Source: Bradysia coprophila
Lineage: Eukaryota; Arthropoda; Insecta; Diptera; Sciaridae
Assembly (NCBI RefSeq): GCF_014529535.1
Contig: NW_023503423.1
Span: forward strand, 6,620,473 to 6,684,472
Direction of reading: 5' to 3'
DNA: 64,000 nt
Below the pieces are notes generated by a model. That model did not search any database. It was not told the DNA's origin and saw only the letters and a list, made by a program, of their open reading frames with translations. How positions within the stretch are numbered: the first letter of the stretch is position 1; every line of letters starts with the position of its first letter. Of the stretch, positions 12,217 through 23,977 are shown piece by piece. The position numbers were made by a program, and so were the translations under genes.

Positions 12217-15200
12217 AAAACACCCGACGCGTCTTTCGGTAGTTGGTGGAGGCACTTTCCAGGTGAGAATTATCTGAATCTACTGTATAACCTTTCCCAG
12301 ATGCATATCAGTGCTAGTAGTTTCAGTATTGAATCTATTACATCGTTTGATCTAAGTAATTTTAATCGATTGATTTCAAATCTTTTACTTCATTTTTTTA
12401 ACATGTTTTAACATAAGGCCGCACTAGTCATAGTTTAACGTTTGAAGCCGTTATCGAAAGATTCCATCCGTCTGTAACAATTAATAAAATTGTTGAATCC
12501 AGTCGATGTCTTTACAATTTAAAAGAATCGCCTACGATTTATAATAGAAACGATGTGAGTTAACTATTTCCGCTCGAAGTAACTTAAGCAAACTTCTTTC
12601 TCCTATTTTTTTTTTCGTTTTGATAACAGATAAAAGAGAAATGCGACAAACAACCAATTGAAATCGATCTTCCATCGTCTACATCATTTTTCGTTCCAAT
12701 TAGACGTTGGCAAAATAAATTTGTTTGTACAAAGTCTTCCGTCGTAACAAAGAACTTACAATGTCCTCTGTTTAAGACAAATTCCGAATGACCGACCAGT
12801 CAAAGCCAAAACAAACAATTTTTCAAAATTTTCAAACACAAAATGAACGAGAGAAAAAAAAAAACAGACGAACGGATTGATTTTAAAAGAATGGATCCAA
12901 CAGCAATGTAGCTCCGTTCAAAGACACATTATTATATATACACACGAATTGTTCGTGAGTGATGTATACGTTCTGTTTGATTTTTTATTGCATCATCGAT
13001 TTATGATTTATATTAGACTTGTTGGCTGTTTTTTTTCTGTTGTCGAAAAAATAAAATTATCAAGACAATGAAGCGTATATATCGGCTCACACATTGTTGA
13101 GTATAATTTTTTCAATTTTTTTCTTCTTCTTCAACTTAAACGTATTTTTTGTTGACTTCGTATAAACGAGTGTTATTTATGTGGTAGTTGGTTGATGTAT
13201 GTGGAATGGATGAAGATTATGCATTTATTATACTGACAAGTTATGAGTACACGATTTACTAAAAAAAAAATACGAAAAAGAAAACCAATTGTAAAGAAAG
13301 TATCACCAAAATGGATACACTGTGAACGTGGTGGGTGTAACTACACATTAATTGTTTCTGATCGCCACTTTTTAGGGAGTCAGTCACATTAACCGGTCGT
13401 AATAAACAGAGAAATTGTTCGATCACTTGCGATCGAATCGAAATGATTTCATAATGAAGTCATTGAGTTTGGGAAAACGATCTACTCAAAAATCACTTAA
13501 TAAACATTTCAGAAAAAATGCGGAATATAGAACCGAGAAATCTGATTTAAATGGAAAATGTAAAGCAGCAGTTGTGTGTCATACTCTAAATGGTGTACAC
13601 CAGTACCTACACCAAAAGAACAATAAAATGTATCGCATAAAGTCAATGTCAAATGAATATTTTTTGTCAGAAAGAGCGCGTAAATCTTATTCGCAGTTGG
13701 TTGCCGTTGTTTTACCAATTGCAGTGGTAAATTGGTAAATTTATTGAATTTACTGAAAGTTACCAAAGATTTACCGAAATTTACCGGAAACTTACTGAAT
13801 TAATCGAAAAATAAAATGGGTAAATTTTCGGTAGACTTCAATAATTTTCGGAAAATTTGTTAAACAAATTTACCAATAATAGACTCCTGAACAACATTTT
13901 TTGGTGACACTTTGTAAATGAATGTAAAAAATAGAAGGAAAAAAATCTGTTCTATTTATCGCGTCGTAAAAGTAAAATGGCGACATTAAACACACTCCGA
14001 GTCAAATGATGTTATAATATGTAACGGTTGACAAGGGCACTTGCATTTTTGTTGTTTAAAAAAAAATTATTAGATAAAAGCCGAAGGCAGCTTTATGTGC
14101 ACTGACATTAAGTAACACGTTAATTAATCTAGGTTGAATGTGTGTACAGCCAGTGCATTTCTTATCAACGGATTGCCGTTTTTTTTTCTGTTGTTGTTGT
14201 TGTATAACTCATTTTATAAAATTGCATTGAATTGGGTTAGAACGTTATAGGCAATCAATAGGCGAAAATAGATTTTGAATTGTAAATGGAGCACATCACA
14301 CACACTGTATACATAATATTAATCACACACACAAGCCGCGCGTCACCTTTGATTTTATATGCAATTAAAAATTATGTTTTATTCGGACAATAACTTTGTG
14401 TGTTATTAATGAACAAAATTTATTCATGAAGATAACGACCAAATGAGTGTAGATCAATAGAATTGAGAGTGAAAAAAATTCATTAAAAAAAATTAATTAC
14501 CAAAATTTGTTATCGCCCTGAAGTCAATAGACCGGCTTTCAAACGGAAAAAAAAATTCTTTACATTGTTAACGAAACGGATTTGAGGCGCAAGTGATTAT
14601 ATATGTAATTTAACACATCGTCACCATCATTTTCAATGCGAAATATTTTATTTTCTTTTAATTTATTTCTTGTTGCCTTCTCATTATAATGAGAAACTGC
14701 CGAGAGGTGTATCTTGGGGCTGTTTTATGATCTTGGAACAGATCGAACCGTTTTAATGTAAAATTGCGGGAAAATGAATTTTGAGAACTGGTAACCAAAT
14801 GGCAGTTACGAAACCAACATAAATCGTCGCTTTTCTTGATAAATTTGTTTGTTTCATTTTGCGGTTGGATTTTTTTTATCGCAAAATTAATTGATAAATA
14901 GAATTCTTCGGTTGAGAAATTATCTGAAACCATTTTATGTACACACCACACATAAACCGCAATTTCATTTTCGATTATGTTGCCAGATTTTGGTTAGACA
15001 ATTATTTTTTTAAATTCTAATTGATCGCCATTTATACGAAAAATTGAGTCACAAACAACGATTAAAAAGCCACAAAAAATTTAAGAAATAAAAGATTTTA
15101 CCTAATTCAGCTCACGACAAAAAAACACCTCATTTAAACAGAAAAATTTCTATCCAACGATGAAATTTATAAAAAACACATGGAAATTAACAATAATTAC

Positions 15201-16734
15201 TTGGATAAAATTAAAAATTTGAAAAAAAAATCTTTTTTTTTTCAATAATGCACTTTCAGCACTTCGCTTCGTTAGAACTGGAATGCCTTTGATTCGCAAT
15301 AAAATGATACCATATCGTGATACGATCGAACCAAAAAAAAAATTTCAACAGTAACAGTAAAGCACGAACATTTTTGCAAACGAAAAAGAGCATTTAACAA
15401 CACACAAAAGTTATGTAGAATAAAAGAACGAAAAATTTGTAATAAATGATATGAACCAGTAGTTGAATATTTTGAATACCCTTCTGGAACCTTGTGCGTT
15501 TCGTGAGTAGAGGGACATGGTAAATTTTGTCGTGCGGATGCTGCATTTTTTCGTTATTTTATTTTTATTGATGGATCAGCACCAAAACGGTTGTTAGAAT
15601 GACACAAACGGTATTTGTTTTCTTTTTTCTAGACTTTTTTCCGTGACGAATTCTTTTAAATTTTCAGCTTTTCAGCTTTTCAGCTTTTCAGCGGTGTTCT
15701 GTGTGTTTAGAGTTTCTGAAAAATATATCGATATGATGTATACTAACTAACACATCTAATTGAGATTGAAATATACATAGAAGAAAGAACAAACACATCA
15801 TGTGTTGTAGCAACGGTTCAAAATTGGATTTGAAATAAAAATGTCCATGGTAACTGAATTGGTTAGAGTCATCAGCCCGGCAAGTTGAAGGTTGACGATT
15901 TCGACGAATTTTGGCGAATTTTGGCGAATTTCGGCAAATTAATTCAACTAAATAGCCCCTGGCCGAAACAAGGACAAATCGTGTCTCTTTCGTAGTGGCC
16001 CGGTTTGATATTTTATTTAACATGTGAAGGACTAGATTTATAATTTACAATTTTTTCTCGCCTCGACGCGAGTCGGTACGAAATGTCAAATCATAAGGAT
16101 ATCATAAACATACAGGCCACAACAGCGTTTAAATTAGATAACACGTCGGTATTCAAATTTCTTCGTGTGTAACACAGATTGAGCTTTTAACTGGCAAAAA
16201 TAAGCTCTGGTGAGTGTATCTGTCCATTTATCAATAATGTCGCTTATGCCATAACAAACGAAGTAAAGGGATAATTAAACTCACTTGATGAAAATGATTT
16301 CCTTGCAGTTTAACTTGTAGATTTTATGAGGTTTTGGCAGCAGAACCTAGTAATGCTAAATCTTAGAACGCAAATGTTTCTGGTCACATAACAATTTGAA
16401 GGTATGGCTTCTCCGAAACAAACGTTGGAGTGTTCTAACTATGAATGCTACTACAATCGGAAACATATCATATCATCTGTCAACGCCAACAATGACAAAA
16501 TTAGGCGAACTTCGGGTAACATGATCCTATATTGTGACATATAATGATAAAACGAATGATGTGATAGATTTCGTGTCAAACACTAGGCTTACAATTTGAT
16601 CAAAAAATTGAATGGAATGAATTGAATTGTTGAATTTTCAAGAATCTGATATGGGAAAAATGTTCGAAAAACGATTCTTTGCCTGAGCTGACAGTGATTT
16701 TTCAAACGACATATTTACCGAAGAAGTTGTATTG
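12217..16734. other. Non-coding AT-rich stretch
   Basis: No coding exon can be supported. It contains an AAATCTTTTACTTCATT word at 12378, a TTACC/GGTAA-rich inverted region near 13727-13880, a triple CAGCTTTT repeat near 15665 and GGCGAATTT repeats near 15910. Confidence 0.4.
13727..13880. repeat. Imperfect palindrome rich in TTACCGAAA/GGTAAATTT
   Basis: The left end reads ATTGGTAAATTT and the right end AAATTTACCAAT, with several TTTACCG units between them. This looks like a decayed small foldback element. No target duplication was identified. Confidence 0.45.
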
Positions 16735-17280
16735 CCTTGTTTCACTTCAGATTGACCCGAATCGAATTTCAACCGAAACGTGAACTAACTTTTTAGTTTC
16801 GCTCCGAACTTAAATTTTCGATTTGGGGTTCAATTCAAAGCCGACCGGAACCTGAGTTGGTTCAATTCGAATTTAAAATTTTACTTTCGGGTTTGACATC
16901 TTACAAATTTTCACGAACAATTTCGAGTTACCCAACTTGACCTGATCTAATCTGAAAATTTCAGGTTCACGTCAAACCCAGAAGTAAAAGTTCAGGCACA
17001 GGTGGAACCAATTCCTGTTCGGGTTGAACCTGAAATTTTCGAATATTTATTGCAGGGAATATTTATGAAGAACCATTTGCTCATATTTCATTAAATTTAT
17101 CGGCATTTTCATAAATTTTCCAAAAATTTTCAAATGTTCCAAAAAATATTACCCAAAAGTAGGAAAGGTGTGAAAATTTAAGAAATTTTAGTTCAAAATA
17201 GTTCCTGGGTTGAGGTCAAGTTCGAACCTGACATCTTAGTTCAGACTGGGTTCGGATCAAAGTCAGGTTCGGGTTCCGTT
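16735..17280. repeat. Degenerate TTCGGGTT / AACCTGAA inverted-repeat region
   Basis: Alternating GGTTCGGGTT, CAGGTTC and their reverse complements (CCCGAA, GAACCTGA) run for about 550 bp. The texture resembles the subterminal GGGTCGGGTC repeats of the hAT elements at 34.6-35.2 kb, but is more diverged. It is probably an old non-autonomous transposon; ends and target duplication are not visible. Confidence 0.4.
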
Positions 17281-18570
17281 AAAATATCATATGATGATTA
17301 TCATCGCCGTGATGATGTAATGATTTTTTATCGGAAGCATATCTAATAAAATGGCCACGTGATCTCCCCAACAGTATACACACAGCCTTGATATTGACGA
17401 CTTGTCGAGAGGAAATCGTATTAATTTTAACAGACAATTCAATTGTCGACTGACTATGTTAAGGTATCTTATCGCTGGCACTCGAAAAAATATAATTGAA
17501 ATTTCATTTTAAAACACAAACAGCGTTAATTGCATTTTTCGAATATAAATTTTATTAGTGGCGAATGTTGCGGTGCACCACTTTATAGATATGATTCGAA
17601 AATTTTTATTGTTTGAAAATTATAACAGAAAATCAATTTCAATTATGAAATAACAAACAGGTAATCCATGCGTTTTGATTCGGTCTGTGTAATATATTTA
17701 CCATCCCAGCATTAACAAGGCATTTACATTTAATAAACTTTCACACGCTGCGATTGGAAATTTTCAATTGTTTCTCAGCTGTTTTGTAAATCCAATATTA
17801 TACAGTGCTACAGTTGAATGTTTCTGTACTGGCGTCACAACGGGGTTGATTTGATATTGTTTTATCGCAGGCGAGAGAGATTTAAATCAATCGAAATTTT
17901 GCTCTATTGAATTATGTATCCGTATTCCATTCAGATGCATTCGGTCGTTACATTCTTGTACTGAAAGACACTCAATTCGTTTATGTAATGTGATAGAATT
18001 GTATCTGTTTTGTGCTCGTGTTAAAACATATATATTCAGATGATTGTTCTACGAATATTGTTGGTTTGTCGCTAACCTCTTTTGTCGTTCGTTATCGGGA
18101 AAAAAGGCTGTGAACTTTGGGTAATGTTCTGAAAGGTTTCATATCAAACCCTAGGTGATACTTTTAACAAAAGTACACGAACAGTCCTTTCGGAACAGAT
18201 GTAATGACGAATTGGCGATACATTTGCTGTATCTGACCTGAATGGTTATTGGTAACTAACGGGATGTCATTTGGGGAAAGGAGAGTTTTTCAATCGTATT
18301 TTTATATTAACTTTTCATAAACAGCTACTGTCGATCTGCTATCAACATCAGCAGAAAGGTTCAACGAATGAAGTAAAATATGTGATAACGTTTAACAAAG
18401 AAGTAGCAGATTTAACGATTTTATACCGAGATAAACGCCTGCCGTTTCTCAATGGCTAAGAAAAAAAAGATCAACAAATACAGCAATATATTCACAAAAC
18501 GCAATTTCCGAAGATTTATAACATCCATGGACAATAGAACGAGCGAAAGCTGCCTCTTAATAAATGTTCT

Positions 18571-18788
18571 CAGTTAGAGGCAGTGAAATTTCAATACGAC
18601 ATTGCTTCAGCTGTTTTTCAGCTGATACACCCATACAATCAAAACTGTTTATACGGTTGAAGCTGCTACACGCACGCGTGGTAGTGGTAAAACCGTATAA
18701 AGACTTTTGAACAGTTTTGATTGTATGGGTGGATCAGCTGAAAAACAGCTGAAGCGAATTCATGTTGAAATTTCAATGCCTCTAACTG
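18571..18788. mobile_element. Palindromic MITE, about 218 bp
   Basis: Two arms of about 90 bp are inverted copies: CAGTTAGAGGCA...GAAATTTCAA, CTTCAGCTGTTTTTCAGCTG, then CCATACAATCAAAACTG. The loop is a CACGCACGCGTG block near 18670. Each arm also holds the smaller palindrome CAGCTGTTTTTCAGCTG. There is no coding capacity. Confidence 0.7.
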
Positions 18789-20978
18789 TATTTGATGAAA
18801 TTTTAAAACAAATTGTTGGGACGTCTTGCGTGCTTGACAAGTCAAATTTTTAGTATTTGAAAATTTCAATCTTCATGCAGCAACAATAGCTTAATTTTGA
18901 AGCTACCTTGGTACCTCTGCTAGACATATCTTTGTTAGAGCCCTCATCCCTCGTAGGCGCATTAAGTAAGTAAATAAGTAAATCATACGCGGAGCAATGA
19001 AACATTTTTAGGTTAGTGAAACTAAATAGCAAAAGTGCCAGACCATAATGCCCAAAGACTCCTCGGTCTATTACTCCTGACCACGATTCAATGAAATATG
19101 AATTTTGTTTAGAAAATAATGCACCACGCTGATGTAGTCGCTGCATTTCCGAGACTATTTATGCAGAGAAGCAGCCCTCACACAGTTTAGGGGCAAGGAA
19201 GAATTTTAAGAAAAACATTCCAGTTTTTACTAGATAACAGATTATACCTTCGAGGCTGACCGCTTTTAAAAAAGCTATTTCCAATATTTCTATCTACGTC
19301 AAGATTAGATTTACGATAATCTATGAATATAAACCAGCATAAGCGTGGAAAATGTTGGAAACATAACATTCGTTTTTTTATTTACATTTTTTCTCGGTTG
19401 CAAAAGCTTTCAAAACACCCTCCGGCTTCTGGGCAGTACAATTTTCCGCACTTTTTACACATAAAAACAAGATCGAAGAATTCGATTTTTCACAGAAAAA
19501 ATTTCACATTTTTCTAAATAATAACATCATGATGGGCTGAAGGTCGTGTACGAGAGACGAAAATTTTTTTTTTAATGAAATGGAAATTAAGCATATGCGG
19601 CAGTATTTAATACACCAATCGATGTTTGTAACAGAAAATCGGATTTACACAAAACCACTTAACTTTACGTTGCACAAAATGCGGAAAAATCGTTCTGAAT
19701 TGGTTGGTTTTTCTTCACATTAAACGTAATCTTGGTCGGTTTCATAGAAATAAAACCGAAAAGAATCCCGCAAAGACCACTTTCATTCCACCTATATACA
19801 GGAAATGAGCATTGATTTTCTAACCTGCTACCATTAGACTCTCTCCGGTATGACTCATTTTCACGGAAACTCGATTTTCATTAAAATGATTTAATTAGAC
19901 AAATTGTAATGTAATTTTAACAGCACCGAAATGATGGGACTTGGAGACGCAGGGATAGTGCTATGTAATTAGTAATTACGTGTTGAACGTAAGACTGAGT
20001 GAACACGGTGGAAACGGAATGTAAATATTGAACCACATCAGTGACTGACTGTTCTCTTCTGTTGTTGTCGTCGTGTTAAAGATTATAATTTGCAAATAAT
20101 TAAAATGATTTTTTGAACGAGAAAAGGTTATCGTTTGGAGCTGCAAAAATGCTTCAATTTTTTTTTGATTCAATTAAATTATTTTCCGTTCAATTAATTA
20201 ATGTGAACGCACAATTTCACTACACACAGTCAATCTCTGACTCGGAAAAATGTCTTCATAACCAGTTCTATAACACTTATTATATGGTCAACGCAAATAT
20301 TAATCTAAAATTAATGAAAAAAATCAGATAATTTGTCAATGTGCCAAAATTAGAAAATGATCAACGAAATGTCTTCTCTGGAATAAAAATACGCCCCATA
20401 TGTAAAGATCGGTTTGAGTATAGGTTATATGTTATTTAGCGAATTTATAACCACTCTCATAAATGCTATACACACACACCATATGCGATTGGATATATTA
20501 TGCTGAAGAATCAGAATTTTTCTTCGTCTCTTCCATTCGTCTTTAGTTTTATCATTTGGTGATAACATCAATTGATTTGCAATATCGTTGAAAATAAATA
20601 AAAATAAAAAATAAAATAAAATCCCGTGACGTCACATATCGAATCATCCGCAACATATATACACTATGTGTATATTATGTGCAACTTTAGACATAAGAAA
20701 AATAAAAGAAAATATATCGGAAGCCATGTTGAAAAAAAAACCCAAAGAAAACCTGTGGAACATTTTCGCATAAACCAAGTGTCTACTGACATCCCGATGT
20801 ACTATTGATCACTGAGTCAATTTTTTGCACCAAAAAGACAGCACATTCGATCGAGAAAATTGTATGACGATGGCCAAAAAAATTGCATTTTCATTGCCCA
20901 AATTTGTTGATTTTTAATTCTTCGAAAATCTTTCGCGAAAATTATAATTGACAAGGGAAAAAAAATGTTGAACATTAC
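18789..20978. other. Non-coding AT-rich stretch
   Basis: No supportable exon on either strand. This is the distal part of the possible long intron upstream of the unknown minus-strand gene. Confidence 0.4.
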
Positions 20979-21119
20979 CTCAGTGTCCTGTTGGGTGGCG
21001 TTGGCCGATTTCTGGATGTCCACACTATTATTGGTCGTCCCGTCGGCCGGACATTGTTTTGTGTCCACTTTATCGGGAGCTTTTGGCTTTGGTTGACCGA
21101 GTTCTGGAGACGGGGCCAT
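20979..21119 (-). CDS. Candidate first coding exon, 47 codons
   Basis: On the minus strand an ATG at 21119 opens 47 codons, MAPSPELGQPKPKAPDKVD and onward to ATQQDTE, ending exactly at a good GAG|GTAATG donor in phase 0. The Pro/Lys then Thr/Asn/Gln composition is like a disordered N terminus. The next coding exon on this strand that accepts phase 0 is the one at 10393, so this could be the 5' end of the large minus-strand gene across a ~10.6 kb intron, perhaps with the 53-nt exon at 10587 skipped. It could equally start a different gene. It faces the Pis gene head to head. Confidence 0.45.
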
Positions 21120-22043
21120 CTTGCTTATTTGATCGACGACGACGACACAAAAAAGACTTAGCTCCGTCTGTCCACTTTTTTCACACACCCGATTTACAAA
21201 ACAATTAAATTCTTATTAATCCAGAATATCGTGCCTATGATCCATTCGATCGAATAAACGCCATTCTGTTATAACTCCGATACTGTGACTCGAAAATTTT
21301 TATTTTTCTGATTTTTAGATTTTCACCGTCGTACAAAATTTCAATTTTTTTGACACTTGATGACACTTTATACGCTGAAAACTGGATGATAGTTTCGTTT
21401 TTGTCAGGTTGGTTTCTATATTACATCAATGAAGCACAAAATGACTGGTATTCTCAATCGGTATACCAAGTTGTTGTCCGAAATTCGCTTTTTTAATACG
21501 ATCGATGAATTGCTTATTTATTTTTCAGAAAGATAGGTAACAGACTTTATGTAAAAATGAGAGGAGGAATTTTTGTGAGACCTCTCCAACGTACGGAATT
21601 ATTTTTGTGTCTTAATCACTAATCTGTAGCATTTCAATTGTCATCCCGGCAGACAGAACTTTTAAATTTTATTTTTCTTCAGTTGGCTGTATACCGGATG
21701 ACACTTTAACAGCGCATATACCAAATCATACTACGCCATCTGTGGTTTTATTCAACAACATTGTCCCGATCATCCGATTCTTCCTTGGTCAAGAAATTCT
21801 TAAAATCAGAATAACAGTGACTAATGACCTCACTGCATAAAATATTGTCGGATACACGTAGTTTTTAAACTTGTCATTTTCCAGTTAGCTAAAAGGAGCC
21901 GTCGCATTTTGCTAAAGCAATTTGGTAGTAGTCATACTGATCGAAGGAGTTTTTTGGTTATCTTATCGTGCAGAGAGTAAATGCTTACACTTGTCACTCC
22001 AGTGTAAAAGAATCATATTTGATTGAAAGTCTATAGTGGCTCT
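21120..22043. other. Intergenic region between divergent transcription units
   Basis: No coding sequence is seen. If the exon at 20979-21119 is genuine, its promoter lies here, 1.57 kb from the start codon of Pis on the other strand. Confidence 0.4.
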
Positions 22044-22174
22044 CTAGCACCGACACAACACAGCCCTGACAAAACTTGTGTCTAATATAGAGGTCCGAGG
22101 CCTGCTCTCTTACGAATTTTTCATACAACAAGACCTCTATTTGACGTAATTTTTGTGTTGTACCGGTGGTAGAA
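22044..22174. repeat. Imperfect inverted repeat
   Basis: CACCGACACAACACA at the left and TGTGTTGTACCGGTG at the right enclose a central pair TAGAGGTC / GACCTCTA. It is an old or weak palindromic element; its borders are approximate. Confidence 0.35.
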
Positions 22175-22223
22175 AGCTGCTATGGTGCACTATGGTGCTA
22201 CAGCAGTACATATCAATAAACTG

Positions 22224-22441
22224 TTAAGTATAGTTTCCACTTAAAAAGAGCACTCCGTTTAGCCTCCGTTTACATGACAGTTGTAAAATAGAACAAAAAA
22301 ACTGTCACGCAAACGGAGTAAAAAATTGAAATAAATTCAATTTCCACTCCGTTTGCGTGACAGTTCTTTTGTTCTATTTTACAACTGTCATGTAGACGGA
22401 GGCTAGACGGAGTGCTCTTTTTTAGTGGAAACTATACTTAA
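22224..22441. mobile_element. Palindromic MITE, TTAA-flanked, copy 2
   Basis: This 218-bp copy of the element at 3716-3933 has intact termini: TTAAGTATAGTTTCC on the left and GGAAACTATACTTAA on the right. The two copies differ by scattered substitutions. It lies about 250 bp upstream of the Pis start codon, so it could sit in the promoter region. Confidence 0.8.
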
Positions 22442-22690
22442 GTCTAATCATGTTAATCACAAAAGAAAAAGGAACTCAAAAATTATTTTTAAAAAATTCA
22501 ACCGATTACGTGCTTACTGGGCCCACCTGATGTTTTTGTTGCTGTTATTTACATCTATATTTTGACGTATGATACTCTATCTCACTCTGCAATTTTTTTC
22601 CGTATACAAAAGAGTTTTGACATTCGATAAGATAACATTGTATCGTTCGATTTTCCGCTGTTGGCTTTACAAAAAAAAATCACTGAAAAA

Positions 22691-23972
22691 ATGTCCACAG
22701 CCATTGGAAATCAGGAGAATATCTTTCTCTTTGTGCCAAATTTAATCGGTAATTAACATTTTCCTCAAATTAAATCGCAATTCCGTCACAATTTCGTACT
22801 GAATCGTACCCAATAAGTGAAAACTGCGTTTCAAATTTTCATCCTGTTGTCATGTTTTTCATGTGTGATTGCTGCCCTTTCAGGATATGGTCGTATCGTC
22901 TTGGCAGTCATTGCATTCTATTTTATGCAAACAAACTATGTGATTGCCGGATGGTGCTACATCATCAGTGCACTGCTGGATGCGGTCGACGGTCATGCAG
23001 CTAGGGCTTTCAATCAAAGTGAGTATAGATGCGATTCGTTGACAACATTTTCCCATCATAATTCAATTATCGATGATAGGCGTAGTGATATGCTGTTTCA
23101 ACGATAGATTGTAATGTATTGATTAGGGATTATCTCGACTTATTGCACGAAGTCAAATTTGTAATTCAAACGTTGTATGGTGGTATAGGTACAAAGTTTG
23201 GAGCTATGCTCGATCAATTGACCGATAGATGTGGAACTATGGGTTTGTTGGTGGCATTGAGTTACTTCTATCCGAAGTATATGTTTTGGTTTCAATTATC
23301 TATGGCCATAGACATTGCATGTCACTGGATCTATTTGCACACGTAAGTTGCATTACTGACTGGTTCTGCCATACAACGCGTTAAAACTTAGTGCAAAAGA
23401 GATGTACGAGAATATCGTATGCTTACTCTCAGCGAGAGAGAGAGAGTCTCTCTCAAAATCTTCCATCTCTTTGCTACTTAGTTTTTTAAGCGTTGTCGTG
23501 CAGGGCTGTGTTGTTGGTGGATAATTTTTTGATCCACAATATTTATCGCCGGTTCAGATCAACGTTGCAGGGAAAAACGTCTCACAAGTTCTTTGATCCA
23601 AACGATAATCCAATCATGAGACTCTACTATCGAAAGGACATTTTGACATTCATGTGCTGTGGCAATGAACTCTTCTATTCCGCTTTGTACGTGCTCTACT
23701 TCACTAATGGACCGACAAGTGAGTGTTGACTGATTACACAGTAGAAAATTCAAAAGCAATCTCGTTATGATATTCCACCGTTACATTTCTCTCGAACAGT
23801 TCTCGGACTATCATTGCTCAAAGTAGCCGCTGTTCTATCAGCTCCAGTTGCTTTCGTCAAAGCATTGATCTCATTACTACATGCGTATGTTGCTGCGCAG
23901 AACCTTACTATCATTGACGCCGCCGAACGTGAAAACAATCGAAAGAAGGAACTGTCGAAAAAACCTGAATAA
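22691..23972 (+). CDS. Pis: Phosphatidylinositol synthase (CDP-diacylglycerol-inositol 3-phosphatidyltransferase)
   Basis: Exons 22691-22748, 22884-23018, 23189-23342, 23558-23718 and 23800-23972; all introns are GT-AG and phases close to a 226-residue protein, close to the ~220 of animal enzymes. The family joins CDP-diacylglycerol and myo-inositol to give phosphatidylinositol and CMP in the ER membrane. The CDP-alcohol phosphotransferase signature is complete: D52, D55-G56, A59-R60, G69, D73 and D77, split by intron 2 between residues 64 and 65. Hydrophobic segments follow at about 22-50, 80-115, 155-175 and 180-205. The C terminus is charged (ERENNRKKELSKKPE), typical of a cytosolic tail. 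The start at 22691 is the only ATG that gives the expected short N terminus NIFLFVPNLIG. Introns are small (82-215 bp); intron 3 carries a palindromic MITE. AATAAA overlaps the stop codon. Confidence 0.95.
23372..23500. mobile_element. Palindromic MITE inside Pis intron 3
   Basis: The left arm ACAACGCGTTAAAACTTAGT...GCAAAAGAGATG is inverted at the right as CATCTCTTTGC...TTAAGCGTTGT. A GAGAGAGAGAG/CTCTCTCTC centre could fold tightly. It makes up most of the 215-bp intron. A diverged relative lies at 2930-3056. Confidence 0.65.
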
Positions 23973-23977
23973 ATAAA
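23968..23977 (+). terminator. Polyadenylation signals at the end of Pis
   Basis: Two overlapping AATAAA hexamers begin at 23968 and 23972, the first overlapping the TAA stop. A short 3' UTR is possible; later A-rich sequence near 24057 could mark a longer one. Confidence 0.5.
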
